From: Vitellaria paradoxa
Taxonomy: Eukaryota > Streptophyta > Magnoliopsida > Ericales > Sapotaceae
NCBI GenBank assembly: GCA_019916065.1
Contig: CM034244.1
Span: forward strand, 32,333,933 to 32,397,932
Direction: 5' to 3'
Length of the DNA stretch: 64,000 nucleotides
In this document: in pieces, positions 13,214 through 26,778 of the stretch
How the letters are laid out: every line of letters starts with the position of its first letter
Numbering within the stretch: position 1 is the first letter of the stretch
The notes under the pieces: generated by a model
The model's input: only the letters and a program-made list of their open reading frames with translations
The model's database searches: none
What the model was told of the DNA's origin: nothing
Program-made: the position numbers and the translations under genes

Positions 13214-15431
13214 AATAGCTGACAGGGTACATTGGTACTCTAGAAACTGATGCCAGACAAGAGTGGGCTTCACTTGCTAAAAGAAGAGGGCAGATTCGAA
13301 ATTTCAGAGACTGTTGAGGGCCAAAACGGGCAAAGGAAAGTAACCCCCTCTCGAGACGGGACCATCGAGGCGTAATAAGAACCACTCGCAAAAGGCAATT
13401 GTCAGAGGTTGGAGTTAAATATTTTTTTAAGCCAATTATGAAAATTTATTTACAGTACTACACGTCATCGCTGTGGCGCAACCGGCAAATAATAAAGTCG
13501 GAAAAACATTGCCGCGGGGTGGAGGGAAATCACTCCGAAAATTATGCTTATAGAGTGCGTTTGACAAGCTGGTAAAAGGTGGAAAATTTTAAAAATTTTT
13601 AAAAATTATTATTTTTATCTTACTTAATAAATTATTTTTATTTATTTCACTATATTTTATTTTTTATTGTTCTAAACGTTCACTTAGTTGTATTTTATTT
13701 TGTTTTTTATTTTATGTTCTTTATATTTTAAAAATCTCAAGATAAGAAAAGCAAAAAAAATGTATTTGGTGTGACTTTTTGTTTTCAAGTTTTGAGATTT
13801 TTCTTATTTTAGATTGAAAACGTTTAAAATGATTTTTTATCATTTTATATTTCATGTGTATACATATTTTCTATTTACTAAAATATGTTTTAAAAACACT
13901 AGTGACCAAATGTGTTTTGATCTGTTTTTCTTATTTTCAAAATTACACAACAGAAGATGGACTCAAAACTGGTGTATCAAATGGTACTTTACCTCTTTAG
14001 ATTGTATAAAGTGATAAAAAATTAGTAAAAATTAATAAAAACTATAGTTTCAATTGCAGTGAGAGAAAAAATTAAAAATTTTTAGATTTTTTTTAATGAA
14101 ATTTGGTACGAAACCTTAATATCAAAATTATAAGGTGTTTAATTAAAATCAAATAATTTATAAAAAATAAATTTAGAAAATTTAAAATTTTTATTTAAAA
14201 TTTTTAAATTTAAATTATAATGAATCATTTGATTGTGATTATATAACTTATAATTTGAGTTTTTTATGAGATTATTTGATTCTATCACAAATTCAAGATG
14301 GTTTTAGATCTAGAAAGTATAAATCCTATTCGATTTACGTTTGAGTGTAGCTATTTCAAGACTTGAATTGGAGTAATCCCATCAAACATAGTTTTCTACT
14401 TACTTCTATACACAATTGATCATTATAATAAGGCCCTGGTTTGACTTGATTAAGGTTCCGTTTGATATCGGTAATCATTAGACAAATTAATGGTTACTTC
14501 AACGGTGTTTGACTAAATTTATCCTCTTACATTTTAACTTTATTTTAAACTTTCAATGGTTAAAATGTCAAATTAACAAAAATAAGTTAACCACCTCAAA
14601 AAAGTTACTTTTTTTCTTTCCCAAACACAAATTTAGCTAATTTTTTTTAGTTAGTTAAATTTGTTCCCAAATCAAACCTAATAAAAATGTATTAGATTGG
14701 TTTAATTTTGAATTAAAATTTTTGAGGTAGGTAATTTCTCAAATTAATGTAAATGCTTGTTATAATAAAAATATTTAGAACTCATTTGGTAACTATTTAA
14801 AAAAATGTATTTTTTACTAAACATTACTAAAGCTTTATTTATAAAGATTGGCTAGAAATTCAACTTTTGAAAACCTAAAGGGGCATTTGGTTTATTTTTT
14901 TGTTTTCTATTTTTTATTTTTGTTTTAAGTGTTAAAAATTTCAAAATGAGAAAGCAGAAATGATTCTGTTTTTTTTTATTTTGAGATTTTACTTTTTTTT
15001 TGTTAAAAACTCTCAAAATGACTTACCATTTTTCATTTCATGTATAAATTTATTTTCTGTTTTCGAAAACAAAATTTGAAAACACAAGTAACTAATGAGT
15101 TTTGATCTATTTTTCTTATTTTTAAAAGTATAAAATGAAAAATAAACTCAAAATAGAAAATAAAAAATACAAATAAAAAACATAAAATACAAAAATAAAT
15201 CAAATGAGACTAATATTTGGACTTTTTTTTATAAAATAACTAAATTTATTCTCTTATATTTTAATTTTTTAAACCATCAAGGTCAAAAATATTAAATTAA
15301 CTAAAATTAAAAAAATTAACTACCAAAAGTTTAACTTTTTTCCCTTTTTAAATCCCAAAAAATAGGTTTTCAGTATTTAGTTACAAAAAAATTAATTTTT
15401 TTTCTCAAACCAAGCTTAATTTTACCAAACA
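13214..15431. other. intergenic spacer with an unidentified GC-richer island
   Basis: From about 13214 to 13420 there is a GC-richer island with no recognisable coding content. After that the sequence is AT-rich. Segments at about 13690-13930 and 14883-15210 are relatives of the MITE-like repeat at 34050-34625 (shared CATTTGGT end and internal CTCAAAA tracts). No gene is supported. Confidence 0.5.
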
Positions 15432-15680
15432 TATAGGATCGTTTGGCCCACCAAATTTTTGCAATTTTTGGATTTTGAATTTTTTTGCACCTTTTCTGGA
15501 AGTAAATATTTTACCAAATGTATAAAAAGTTATCATACGTTAAAGTTATAAAATTAGACATTTTCTTAAACTTTTGAAAAAATTTATAAGTTTTTAACAA
15601 AAAATAAAAAGTCATATTTTATGTTTTTGGTAAAAAATTATTAAAAGTTATCAAAACCTTGTGTGCCAAACGATCCTATA
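15432..15680. mobile_element. MITE with 16-bp perfect terminal inverted repeats
   Basis: The left end reads TATAGGATCGTTTGGC and the right end is its exact complement. The 249-bp interior is AT-rich and partly self-complementary (TTTTTGG and AAAAATT blocks). A target-site duplication is unclear because the ends begin with TATA. It lies about 700 bp upstream of the AGO4 leader. Confidence 0.75.
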
Positions 15681-16290
15681 GTGAAATAATTTTTAACAAC
15701 TTTTAAGTTTTATAATTTTTTTAACATTAAAATTTATATGTTAAGGGGCGTTAGGGCATAATTTTTAGTAATTTTTAATATTTTGTCAAAAATTTTAAGT
15801 TATAAATTTTGATGTTTTTGGTGAATCAAATAGTGATTTGTGCTATTTTGGTGAATCAAATAGTGATTTGTGCTAACTTTTTATAACTTTTGGGTATTTG
15901 TAAAATTTTGGATAATTTTTAGCAAGTTTTGATAATTTTTAATAACTTTTGTTAAATTTTGAGTTGAGAAGTTATTATAATTAAGTAGAAAAGTGATAAA
16001 AATTCATAATTTGTCAAACATTCGAGAATAAAAATTTTTTTACTAAAAATTATACCTCTAAATACCTTTAATCATAGTAAAAAGTTAACTTTTATACCAT
16101 TAGTAACTTTTGATAACTTTTATATTCTTAGTAACTTTTGGTAAAAAAAAATTTTTTCTTTATTAAATATCATAGTAAAAAAATTGAATTTTTTTTTTGA
16201 ATAGTTGTTGATTTACTAAAATAAAAATTCAAAATTTTTAATTACCAAGCATACTCACACTCCAAAATTTAGGAGACGTCTCTACCCTTC
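15681..16290. other. AT-rich spacer upstream of AGO4
   Basis: This is AT-rich DNA with further weakly palindromic repeat debris. A short direct duplication of TTTTGGTGAATCAAATAGTG lies at about 15815-15870. No gene is seen. Confidence 0.4.
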
Positions 16291-18611
16291 TTATTCAATT
16301 TTAATTTCTAGGCCTACCCCCACCCGTGCGCTTCGGTGGGCGAGCGAGAAAGCGAGTATAGGTGAGCATAACTCACTCCTTTTTAAGGGGAGAGTTCAAG
16401 TAGTACGACAACTCGATAGCTCAACCCCCACCCCCCTTCCCTTTCACTCACTCTCTCTCTCCTCTTTAACTCTTACCTTCTCCTTGTTTCGCTATGCCGT
16501 TGACAAAGCTCCGCTCCTGCTAGGGTTTTTACTCTCTATGAGTTCGCTTCTGCTCTCTCTTCCTTGGTATGGTTGTTTGGACTGAGTTCAGTTTCGAGAT
16601 CAGTATCTGATGCATCACTCTTCAGTATCTGATGCATCACTCTTTCCAACTACTTTTGGATTTTTCCTAGAGAAGTTTTCTGGCTTTTTTTTTTTTTTTT
16701 TTTTCTCTTTTTTAAATGTCTGCATTCTTGTTGTGCTATTGCTCTGTAGGGAGACTTGCTTCTTGATTTGTGGTTTTCTGTCGGATCTCACCGCACTTGG
16801 TTTATTTTTCTCTTAGATTTCAGTGCTTTGGCCATTTGGGGGAATCTTCAGTTCTGCGGCTCGGCGGTGGTTTCACTTAACGTTTAAGTAAATTTCTCTC
16901 TCTTTGAATGTGGGTTTTGTTCACTTGCATGGTCCTTTTCTGACTTGATGCGTTCGATTGTATCTGTTTCTGTGAATTCTTACCTGTTATTACTCGTTGT
17001 CTGTGTATTTTGTTTTTCCAAAAATAAGTTTAATGACAAATTTTGTTGTATTTTTAATTTTGGGGCTTTTTCTTGCATCGACCTCTATTTTTTCCTGCAA
17101 TTTTCTTTCATTTTATTTATTTATTCTTTTTGGGGGTGAGTACAGCCTAACACACCAAGTTGTAATTACGATATTTTTTTTTCTGCATGTTCGCACTTGT
17201 GCATCTGTCAACCTGGTTCTACCATTTTGGGTGCGTTTTGACTTTCTGCAATACCAAAATGATTTAGCTGTTTCTAGCTTTATTTCATGTATGTGAAACC
17301 TATTGTTTTACCTTCCGTGGAGTAAGTATGTATATATATATATATTTGGGGCGGGGGGTTGCTTTGGGGTGTTTAAGATATTTTCCATTTTAACCCCTGG
17401 CTGCATCACTATTTCCTTGCGTTCTGTTGGCATGTAATTTTTTGGGTAGATCTCTGGCAAACTGGTCTCTTGGTCTTGCCTTGTATATTGTGATGTTTGT
17501 AGCGTCTTGTTATTTCTGCATGCACATGGAGTCGTGTGCCCTCCAAGTTTTTTTATTTTTGCTGGCTTGGAGGATCTTTATTCTTCAAAGTATACGGCCC
17601 TGTTTTCTATTTATTATTCTTTTATCCTATAGTTTTAGGCACGAAACCTTCATTGATGTCTGTTCTCCTTTGAGCCAGTTGAAATATTTTCAATATTCTG
17701 CCTTTGTAGTTCGTGATTTTTGGTTCCTATTGTGCAATTGGCAGCTATTTATTTTAAATTATTCCCTGGGTGGCTGTTTTGGTAATTTGACTCAACTCTA
17801 GGATGGTTTATAATGCTCCAGTTAATGTTTCAATGTCTGTTCTAATAATGTCAATTTTCTTGGTCGTGGTGTGAGTTTTTGATACCTATGTTATGTGTTT
17901 TTCATATTATTCATATGATTTCTTACCTTTTTCTCATTGCTGTTGCTTGTTGCACCTTGTGGCTTGTCAATTTTATTTTCTCATATCCCTATTGAAATTT
18001 TTTGTTGGTGTTTTGAGGATGTAATAGCTTTATTTGCTTAAATTACATGATTTTATGCATGTTAAAGAGCTTTATTTTGTACTAATTTCAAATCTTTGGT
18101 AAATGTCTCGCCCATTCCTGTTTATAGTTCTTGGTTACATAGTCTTAGTCAGTTCCAATCATTTAGTAGTGAGCTAATAGTTTCTGTTAACATTCCTTTC
18201 AATGAGCTGTTTGAACATTTATGATGATGACAACATTTAGTTTGGGTGATTTTCTTTGTAGTTTCAAAACCTATTCATTGTTTGATTTCTCCTTTTCATA
18301 TAAAAGATGACATGGTTGTTACTGTTAAGATCTGTAGTAGTGTTGTTTGCTAATTTTTCTTTTGACATTTTGGTTAACTTTCTAGCGTTGCTAATTTTGC
18401 TTTGACATTTTGGTCTCTCTTTGCTGCCTGAAATTTAGGTAGCAATCATTTTTTCAGTATGTTCACCACTTATATTTTTCATAATGACTTTTCTATTGCT
18501 GTTCTTTTCTTTTGATGGGCAACTTTTCTGATTGGTTCAATGGCTATGGATTTTGTCTGCTTTTTGATTGGTTCGACAACTTATAATGTATTTTCAGGTG
18601 AATTTCTTGTG
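16290..18611 (+). promoter_or_regulatory. AGO4 promoter, 5' leader and leader intron
   Basis: Base composition changes sharply at about 16300, with GC-richer sequence and CACCC boxes. A pyrimidine-rich stretch at about 16430-16480 (ACTCTCTCTCTCC) suits a plant transcription start region. A T-rich stretch runs from about 16670 to 18597 and behaves like a long leader intron. It ends in TTTTCAG at 18591-18597, 14 bases before the start codon. A candidate leader donor is GTATGG at about 16567, but other GT sites are possible. A start site cannot be fixed without transcripts. Long open frames here have T-rich composition and are not genes. Confidence 0.55.
16601..16644 (+). repeat. 22-bp tandem duplication in the AGO4 leader
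   Basis: CAGTATCTGATGCATCACTC plus TT occurs twice back to back at 16601-16622 and 16623-16644 with no mismatch. It lies in the leader or at the start of the leader intron of the AGO4 gene. Perfect identity suggests a recent replication-slippage event. Confidence 0.9.
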
Positions 18612-21600
18612 ATGGATTCATATGAAAAAGATGGAAATGGTGCTATTGAATCTTTGCCCCCACCCCCACCTGTTCCTCCAAATGTTACTCCCATTCAAGC
18701 AGAACTAGAACCAGTTAAGAAAAAGGTTTTGCGTGTCCCAATTGCTCGACGTGGCCTGGGATCCAAGGGGCAAAAGATTCCGCTCCTAACTAATCACTTC
18801 AGAGTGAATGTTACTAATGTTGATGGACACTTCTTTCACTACAGTGTATGTCTTGTGTCACCCACTCTTCGTGGAATTTGGTGGGAACTTCAAAGTTTTG
18901 TTATTAATTATTCATGCTCATCTTTTTGTTCATAAACTTCAAACAGGTTTCGGTTTCCTATGAAGATGGTCGCCCAGTTGACGGCAAGGGTGTTGGAAGA
19001 AAAGTTATTGATAGGGTTCATGAGACTTATGACACAGAACTTGCAGGAAAGGACTTTGCCTATGATGGTGAGAAGAGCTTGTTTACAGTTGGTCCACTTC
19101 CTCGGAACAAACATGAATTCACTGTTGTTCTTGAGGATGTTACATCAAATAGGTACAAGGTTGTTATTGCTTTCAGTTGTGCGTGTAATGACATGTTGCC
19201 TTTTTACATCAACCCTTAATTTTTGCATGCAGAAACAATGGGAATTGCAGCCCAGAAACAAATGAAAACGACCGAAAGAGACGACGTCGGCCATACCAGT
19301 CTAAAACTTTTAAGGTGGAGATAAGCTTTGCTGCTAAAATTCCTATGCAGGCCATTGGGAATGCATTACGTGGTCAGGAGTCAGAGAACTCTCAGGAAGC
19401 TTTAAGAGTTCTGGATATTATTCTGAGGCAGCATGCTGCAAAACAGTAAGTAATATGGTCTCTTTTGTATTGATATTCTTAAGAAGTGTAGTAATTTATT
19501 TATCTTCCCTTCTAAACAAATGTTATGCATTGCAGGGGTTGTCTCCTAGTTCGACAATCTTTTTTCCACAGTGACCCAAGGAACTTTGCAGATGTGGGTG
19601 GTGGTGTCCTTGGCTGCAGAGGATTCCATTCAAGTTTCCGAACTACGCAGGGTGGTTTGTCGCTGAACGTAGGTAATAAAAAAGCACACTTTTACGCACT
19701 TCCTCGCATTTGTCACTTTGTTATCCCATTGTGTTGTGTTCCTAATTTTTCAACTTTCTTGTAGATGTATCAACCACCATGATTATTCAGCCGGGCCCAG
19801 TTGTGGATTTTCTGATTGCAAATCAAAATGTGAAAGATCCCTTTTCGATTGACTGGGCGAAGGTAACCAGTGATTTCACTTCACCTTAACGTAATTAATG
19901 TTTTAACGTATGTTTCTTCTTCTGCTGCTACTCTCTCCAGATGTGTTGAAACTTATCTCACTTGTTCTGATTAGGCCAAACGTACCCTAAAGAATTTGAG
20001 GATAAAGACAAGTCCTGCCAATACAGAGTACAAAATAACTGGATTGAGTGAATTGCCTTGCAAAGAGCAGACGTATGCTTCCTATTATCAATTTCCTTTT
20101 GCATTGGCCACCCTGAGTAGGCCTACAATTTCTGCCAATTATACCGCACTTTAGGCATTGCAATTATTTCTACCCTGTTAAAGATATGAATTGTTGGATA
20201 ATTGAGTTTAAATTAAAGTGGTTGACCTTTCTTTTTATGGTAATCATAGATTTTCATTGAAACAAAAGGGAAAAGATGACGATGGTGAAGTTCAAGATCT
20301 TGAAGTGACGGTTTATGATTATTTTGTTAATTATCGCAACATAGAGTTACGTTATTCTGCTGATCTGCCATGTATTAACGTTGGGAAGCCGAAGCGCCCA
20401 ACTTTCTTCCCTCTTGAGGTGAAATGCTAAGTTTTGCTTCTTTTCGGTAAAATACTGTATTTGATTTTGTTTTGATATAATGGCATTTAAGTTTGGCTTT
20501 GCTTTTTAGCTTTGTTCGTTGGTGTCCTTGCAACGTTATACAAAAGCATTGTCCACTTTTCAAAGAGCCTCACTGGTGGAGAAATCAAGACAAAAGCCAC
20601 AAGAAAGGATGAGAGTGTTGAGTGATGTAGGTTTCTTCCACAAACACTTGTTCCACAATTGTGCTTTGCAATGTGCTAATTATCTTTATTGGTTTTGGCA
20701 GGCTCTAAAAATCAACAATTATGATGCTGAGCCTATGCTGCGCTCTTGTGGAATTTCAGTCAGCTCAAACTTCACCCAGATTGAAGGCCGTGTGCTTCCA
20801 GCTCCGAGGGTATTTTTGAAACTGTACTTTTGAATTGACCTCTGTATGGATTTGCTTTTCTTGCCCTTTCATTTTCTGATATTCTAACATTAGCTGCTAT
20901 ACTTGGGATTTTAGACTAAATATAGTTTTATTCTAACATAGTTGAAAGTGGGAAATGGAGAAGACTTCTATCCTCGAAATGGCCGGTGGAATTTTAATAA
21001 CAAGGTGCTTTTCATATCCTGTCTTTCATTTTCTGAACTTATGTCATACTTATGATTCTACTTTGGTGGTTCTTAAAGTGTTTTCATTTTTTGGTGTAGA
21101 AACTTGTGGACCCAACAAAAATAGAGCGCTGGGCAGTTGTAAACTTTTCAGCTCGGTGTGATTTACGTGGCCTTGTTAGAGATTTGATCAAATGCGGAGA
21201 AATGAAGGGAATTGTATGTGTTGTTTACGCAGTCTACCTGTTATAGGATTTAAAATAAAACAAATAATTTCATTTCTTGTGATCTTGTAGCACATCGAAC
21301 CGCCTTTTGAAGTATTTGAAGAGAATGGACAATTTCGACGGGCCCCGCCTTTGGTTAGAGTGGAAAAGATGTTTGAACAGATACAGGCCAAACTTCCGGG
21401 GGCTCCTCAATTTCTTTTGTGTCTCCTACCAGAAAGGAAGAACTCTGATCTCTATGGTTTGTTTCATGTGTTCATTTTTTTTATTCCACACTGTTGTTTA
21501 CTTTGCTACTTTTGAATGAATAAACTCATTTAACCTCTAAGGTCCATGGAAGCGCAAGAATCTTGCTGATTTAGGAGTTGTGACTCAATGTATTGCACCA

Positions 21601-24600
21601 ACAAGAGTCAATGATCAATATCTCACAAATGTTCTCCTCAAGATAAATGCAAAGGTGAGGTTTAATGCAAATGTTTGATTCCTTCGATGACATTAGAATC
21701 CATCTTGACCTCTTCTTAATTCCTTGCAGTTGGGTGGGTTGAATTCGGTATTAGCTGTTGAACATTCTCCCTCTATTCCCTTGGTGTCCAAGGTTCCTAC
21801 CATAATTGTCGGGATGGACGTCTCACATGGCTCTCCAGGCCACTCTGATATTCCATCAATTGCTGCGGTAACCACCTTTACTCACCTGCTGTTCTCTATA
21901 CAATTGAATCCCTACCAGACCACCTCTCTTTTATGTTTATATCTTCAGTGAGATTTCTTCTGTCCTGTTCATTTTCCTTATTGAGTTAGTTCACATTCTT
22001 AGGTAGTGAGTTCCAGGCATTGGCCTCTGATTTCACGATATCGGGCATCTGTCCGCACACAATCCCCCAAGGTTGAGATGATAGATTCCCTCTATAAGCG
22101 TATTTCTGATACTGAAGATGATGGCATAATGAGGTGGGAGAGTGTGTTTAAAATCTTTTATTTACCCACCACGCGTTATCTGACATTTGTTTAGTTTTTT
22201 TTGGTAATTCTGCTGATTTCTAAATACCTTTCAGATTATGCATGCCATCCATTTGTAGTTGTATTCCTGTGATTATGATTAAACTCCTGAGAACAGTAGT
22301 GAGCCCTTTTCCTTCAATTTCAGGGAGCTTTTACTGGATTTCTATGTCAGTTCGGGAAAAAGGAAGCCTGACCAGATTATCATATTCAGGTAATTGTTTA
22401 CATTTCATTTGTCTAATGGCAAGTGTGTTCACTCTATCCTTGCCTGGTTTTATTGTTTGGCCCGGTATTCTTTACCGTTTCATTTGTCTAATGGCAAGTG
22501 TGGTTCCAGTTGTATTTGCCAATAAAAGGATAGAGAAGTGGCAAAGACTGGTAATAAAATCGGAGCGCTCAATAATGAGAGAAATAGTTGAAAAAGCTAC
22601 CGATGAAGCGTGAACTGAGAGATGATATAGACAGGAAACTGCCTTCCTATTGAGGCGATTTTATTTTTTATTTGACTAATATTGTTGTATTATTCTTTAA
22701 AAAAACTGAAGTATAATTCCTGATTTTCTTATTCTGAACATCTTGACTGTTCATGTACTCTGCAATTGGCATATCATTGAGCTCCCCCTATGGTGTTCAT
22801 AGTGTTAGTATGCTAAATGGATGTTGGATAAGTAAAATTTAATAATAATTGATTTGAGCTCTATTTCTGAGTTCTGGCATGGTTAACAGTGATTCTAATG
22901 GGCTAATGGAACCCAATTTTATGTCTAGCATCGTGCCATAACTTCCGTTTTTTACATTGGATGGTCCCATATCCTGTTGGTTTTGATAAGGTTTTCATTA
23001 TACACTTTTTTTTGGTCATGCAGGATATACACAATTGTTTCATACTTTGTCAAGATATACATTAGCATTACTTGTTAATAATAATGTTGTGAATTCTATA
23101 GGGATGGAGTGAGTGAATCACAGTTCAACCAAGTTCTGAACATTGAGCTGGATCAAATTATTGAGGTTCGTTTAAACCAATGTCCATGTAAAATCTGCTG
23201 GGAAGCTGTCACCTTTCTCTGTATGGTGTAGGGGAATAACAATTTTAAATTTCTATTTACATGCAGGCCTGCAAGTTCCTTGACGAGAAATGGTCGCCAA
23301 AGTTTGTTGTCATTGTTGCTCAGAAAAATCACCATACAAAATTTTTCCAGCCTGGATCACCTGACAATGTTCCACCAGGTTAGCAGAACTGTAAAATGTT
23401 GTAGGAAAAACATTTATTGCGTGAAACAAAAACATTTAACCTTTATATGTTATATTATGCAGGGACGGTAATAGACAACAAAGTGTGTCATCCACGGAAC
23501 AATGACTTTTACTTGTGTGCACATGCAGGCATGATTGTGAGTATTACCATGGGCTTGTGGTATTTCATTGAATCTGTGCTGGTGGTATTTAATCATGTGT
23601 ACCATGTCCCAAAAGCTATTTACTCCATACACTGACATGCATGATAATTTTAATTCAGTGGTGCCCAGCTGTCAAATTACGCAGTGTGCCTCAAAATGGG
23701 TGCATTGTATCCTGTCAGATAGAAACTCAGGCACCAAAATGCATGTTGGATATGTTGCTTCTTGTATCGAATTATTTTATCCATTTTCTTCGTGCGTACA
23801 ATTAGGATGAAGTCTAGTTTTGAAATTGTAGAAACTTTTAAAATCATAAAATCTTTTATCACATATTTTGTTTTGTTATATTTTATGTCTCAATTGTGTA
23901 TTGATTTAGTTTTGTTGTGATATTATGTTCTCATACACAACTATTTATTTATAAAGAGAATCATATTTATAGAAAGTTATATAAATTATTATTATTATTA
24001 TTTTGGCATATCTCTGCTGTGTTTGTATCCTCATTTTTCTACCAGTATTGTGTTCGTATCTTGTATCTGTACTTAGACTCATGAGACAGTACAATTTTGG
24101 CCAACATTTATACTTGAGAGTTCTACTTAATGATAATGGTCACCGTCACCTTGTTATTGGGAAAATTATACCACAAACAAGTTGCTGGGTTGTGGATGCT
24201 TTTTAGTTACAATATTGTCGTCGTATATATCCTGCATGTGCCTTGCGTATTCTTCATATCTATTTGGCAATGAGAATGTATCGTGTTTCAGTTTTGATTA
24301 ATGTTTTTTTAATAGGGGACTACAAGGCCTACACATTACCATGTTCTGTTAGATGAGGTTGGTTTTTCAGCTGATGACCTGCAAGAACTAGTGCATTCCC
24401 TGTCCTATGTGTGAGTATATTTTGGAGAAATCTTTGTTAAGAAATTCACTCCACTCGTAAATGTGGAGCTGTGAACAAATATATATATGTATATGTTGTT
24501 CTAAGTTATTGTTTTTAATTGTTGTAGGTACCAGAGAAGCACCACTGCAATCTCTGTGGGTAAGATGCTGTTAGGGCTCTGGAATTACTCTCCTGAATTC

Positions 24601-24864
24601 TAATTGAAAGATAGTAGCACTGTATTGTCCGGTTTGGTGTTTGTTCTTTAGGCTTAGTTTGGCAACCCGTAGCTAAAAGTTAGCAGCTTCTAGCCACTCA
24701 GCTTTTTGGTTTTTTTCTTCCCAAACTGAACCTTAGTCAAGCTGGGTGGTTATATCTTTGGTGGTTAATCAATTTAGAAGTTAAATAACTTATTTTCATG
24801 CAAGCCCCATCTACAGTTTGGGATTGTAATTGCCAGTGTTGTTCCATTTCTAATTATGACTTCT

Positions 24865-24901
<37 letters not shown>

Positions 24902-25079
24902 AGTTGCCCCAATCTGTTATGCTCACTTGGCTGCGACTCAGGTGGGACAGTTTATGAAGTTTGAAGACATGTCAGAAACATCGTCAAGCCATGGTGGTAT
25001 GACGTCTGCTGGGGCCGTCCCTGTCCAGCAGCTGCCCCGGCTGCAAGAAAATGTCTGCAATTCCATGTTCTTTTGTTAA
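18612..25079 (+). CDS. AGO4: ARGONAUTE4-class protein, 22 coding exons
   Basis: In plants this family binds 24-nt siRNAs and guides RNA-directed DNA methylation. Coding exons: 18612-18845, 18947-19152, 19233-19445, 19536-19672, 19765-19862, 19975-20072, 20250-20418, 20510-20626, 20702-20809, 20942-21004, 21100-21213, 21291-21456, 21542-21654, 21730-21867, 22003-22133, 22324-22389, 23102-23165, 23267-23378, 23463-23536, 24316-24410, 24528-24559, 24904-25079. They join in one frame to 907 aa, close to the ~924 aa of Arabidopsis AGO4. A proline-rich N-terminus is followed by a basic KRRRR cluster at about 162-166 (possible nuclear signal), PAZ at about 255-370, then MID and PIWI. The slicer triad is visible: D642 (VGMDVSHG), D725 (RDGVSESQ), H857 (CYAHLAATQ). 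It ends MFFC, as in the family. The start is the first ATG after the 18597 acceptor. AGO4 versus its close paralogues AGO6, AGO8 and AGO9 cannot be settled without a tree, though length and N-terminus favour AGO4/9. Confidence 0.95.
22403..22502 (+). repeat. 25-bp direct repeat inside AGO4 intron
   Basis: TTTCATTTGTCTAATGGCAA plus GTGTG occurs at 22403-22427 and again at 22478-22502, within the intron between the exons at 22324-22389 and 23102-23165. This suggests a local 75-bp duplication of intron sequence. The open frame through it (22242-22613) runs across a splice donor and is not coding. Confidence 0.8.
24652..24737. mobile_element. very small MITE-like inverted repeat in AGO4 intron
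   Basis: About 85 bp with ends TAGGCTTAGTTTGGC and, complemented, TAAGGTTCAGTTTGGG. It lies in the last AGO4 intron (24560-24903). It could be a minimal MITE or a decayed one. It carries no coding capacity. Confidence 0.45.
24867..24899 (+). repeat. (TC)n microsatellite serving as polypyrimidine tract
   Basis: About 16 TC repeats end 2 bases before the CAG acceptor of the last AGO4 coding exon (24904). The microsatellite therefore occupies the exact place of the polypyrimidine tract. Its length is likely polymorphic. Confidence 0.9.
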
Positions 25080-26741
25080 GACACTCCTACTCTCGGGTTG
25101 TATATATTAATCTCATCTGCTTTTTTTGCTTGACTTCCCGTTTCACTGACCCGAAAAACAGAGTGGAACCTGCCAGTTTATTTAGGTGTTTACTCTCTTG
25201 ACTGCTTTTAACTTGGTTTATGCTCTGCTTGCCTGTTGGCTGCTTAGCTGCTTTTGTAGTGGACTTCGAATGGGTTGATGGTTGAAGTTTCTATGCTTTA
25301 TACTGTTTGTGGTCTTCGGAGCCTTAAATGATGTTTGATTGGTTGGTTTTGTGTTAAAATTTGAGATGGGAGTTCTGATTTAGATTATTCATGTATTAAA
25401 TGCAAGCAGTCTTTGTGATGTAGTTGGCGCAGTGGGTTTCGCCAGTGCTCTTCATCCTTGTTTGTCCCTGTTTTGTTATTATTTTTTTCTTTATATTCTC
25501 TGAATTTATTTCACCTAGTGTATATCATGAAATGGTTGCATTTCTTTTTTTTTTTGTAATTTATTATAATAATAATAATAATTATTATTATTATTATTAT
25601 TACCATTGTGCTTTGAGAACTTATGCGTATGTGGGAACCATCTGATCGTGAATTTCAATGATTATAGTACTTGTGTTTTTTTTTTTGTGGGTGTATTTGT
25701 CTTTGTTTTCGTGGTGTATATGTATATTATTTTCTTTTTGTATTTGAAGGTATTTGTCTTATCAAAATTGTATTGTAAAAGAGGTGGCCTGTTTTATCTT
25801 ATTCTATAATTCTTTTAACGAGCCTTTTTAAGCGAGGGGGTTAAAAATCATGTATAGCTAGAACGGTCTCAATGTAATTAACAATATAAACACATTGAGA
25901 GTCACCTCAGAAGGTAACTAAACCTTTGTAATAGAAACAATCTATATTCCATCGGACTCGTGTCCAAAGCATTTCATTGGTAGGTATTATTTAGGGTTAA
26001 TTACTTTTGCACTCTTTGTACTAAAGGTCTATTTTCATTTGTACCTTTTCAACTTCAAAAAAATTATTTATCTCTTTTATATTGTACACAAAAATACAAA
26101 GACTGACGGCGTTGCGTTAACTTGTAAACAAATTGAATTGTTTTCTACTCATTCTCTTGCATCAATTACTTGCGTTTGGCCCCTTTTCTCTTCTTTACCT
26201 AAGCAAGGATTTCATAATTGATGATCATTTCACGGGAAGCAAACACTTCACCCCAAATCTAGAATCATCTCTAAATTATCACCAAAATCATCTGTATATA
26301 TAACACACAAAAATATCAAAACTTCAAAATTTAAAATCTCAAATCATTTATGTATATATGTATGTAATATGAACTTAGTCATTTACACTGTAAATTATAG
26401 ATATATGTATCAAACTAATCAATCTAAAACATTCATGATTTTTATATTTACATGAACATGGATGAACACTTCGAGCATAGTTTGTTAACAGAGAAAATCT
26501 ACAATTAAAAAAAATTAAGATTTTTTATCTAAAAAAATCTCATCTGTAATTAACTAGATCTAAAAAGATTTGCTTTAATCCACAAAAATCTAGAAATTAA
26601 TTTCAAACCTAGAATCATCTTCAAATTATCTCGAAAATTATCTCTGTGTATATATACACATAAAATTTAAAATCTCAAATCATGTGTGTGTGTGTATGTC
26701 TTAAATTAATATCACAGTTAGATATGAGTTTTTTGAGATCT

Positions 26742-26778
<37 letters not shown>

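Noticed and set aside
13455..13500. A-box-like TGGCGCAACCGG, possible tRNA-like gene
   Set aside because: No B box at the right distance and no cloverleaf.
17427..17801. 124-codon open frame between the AGO4 leader and first coding exon
   Set aside because: T-rich sequence yields a hydrophobic translation. It lies in the presumed leader intron and has no family resemblance.
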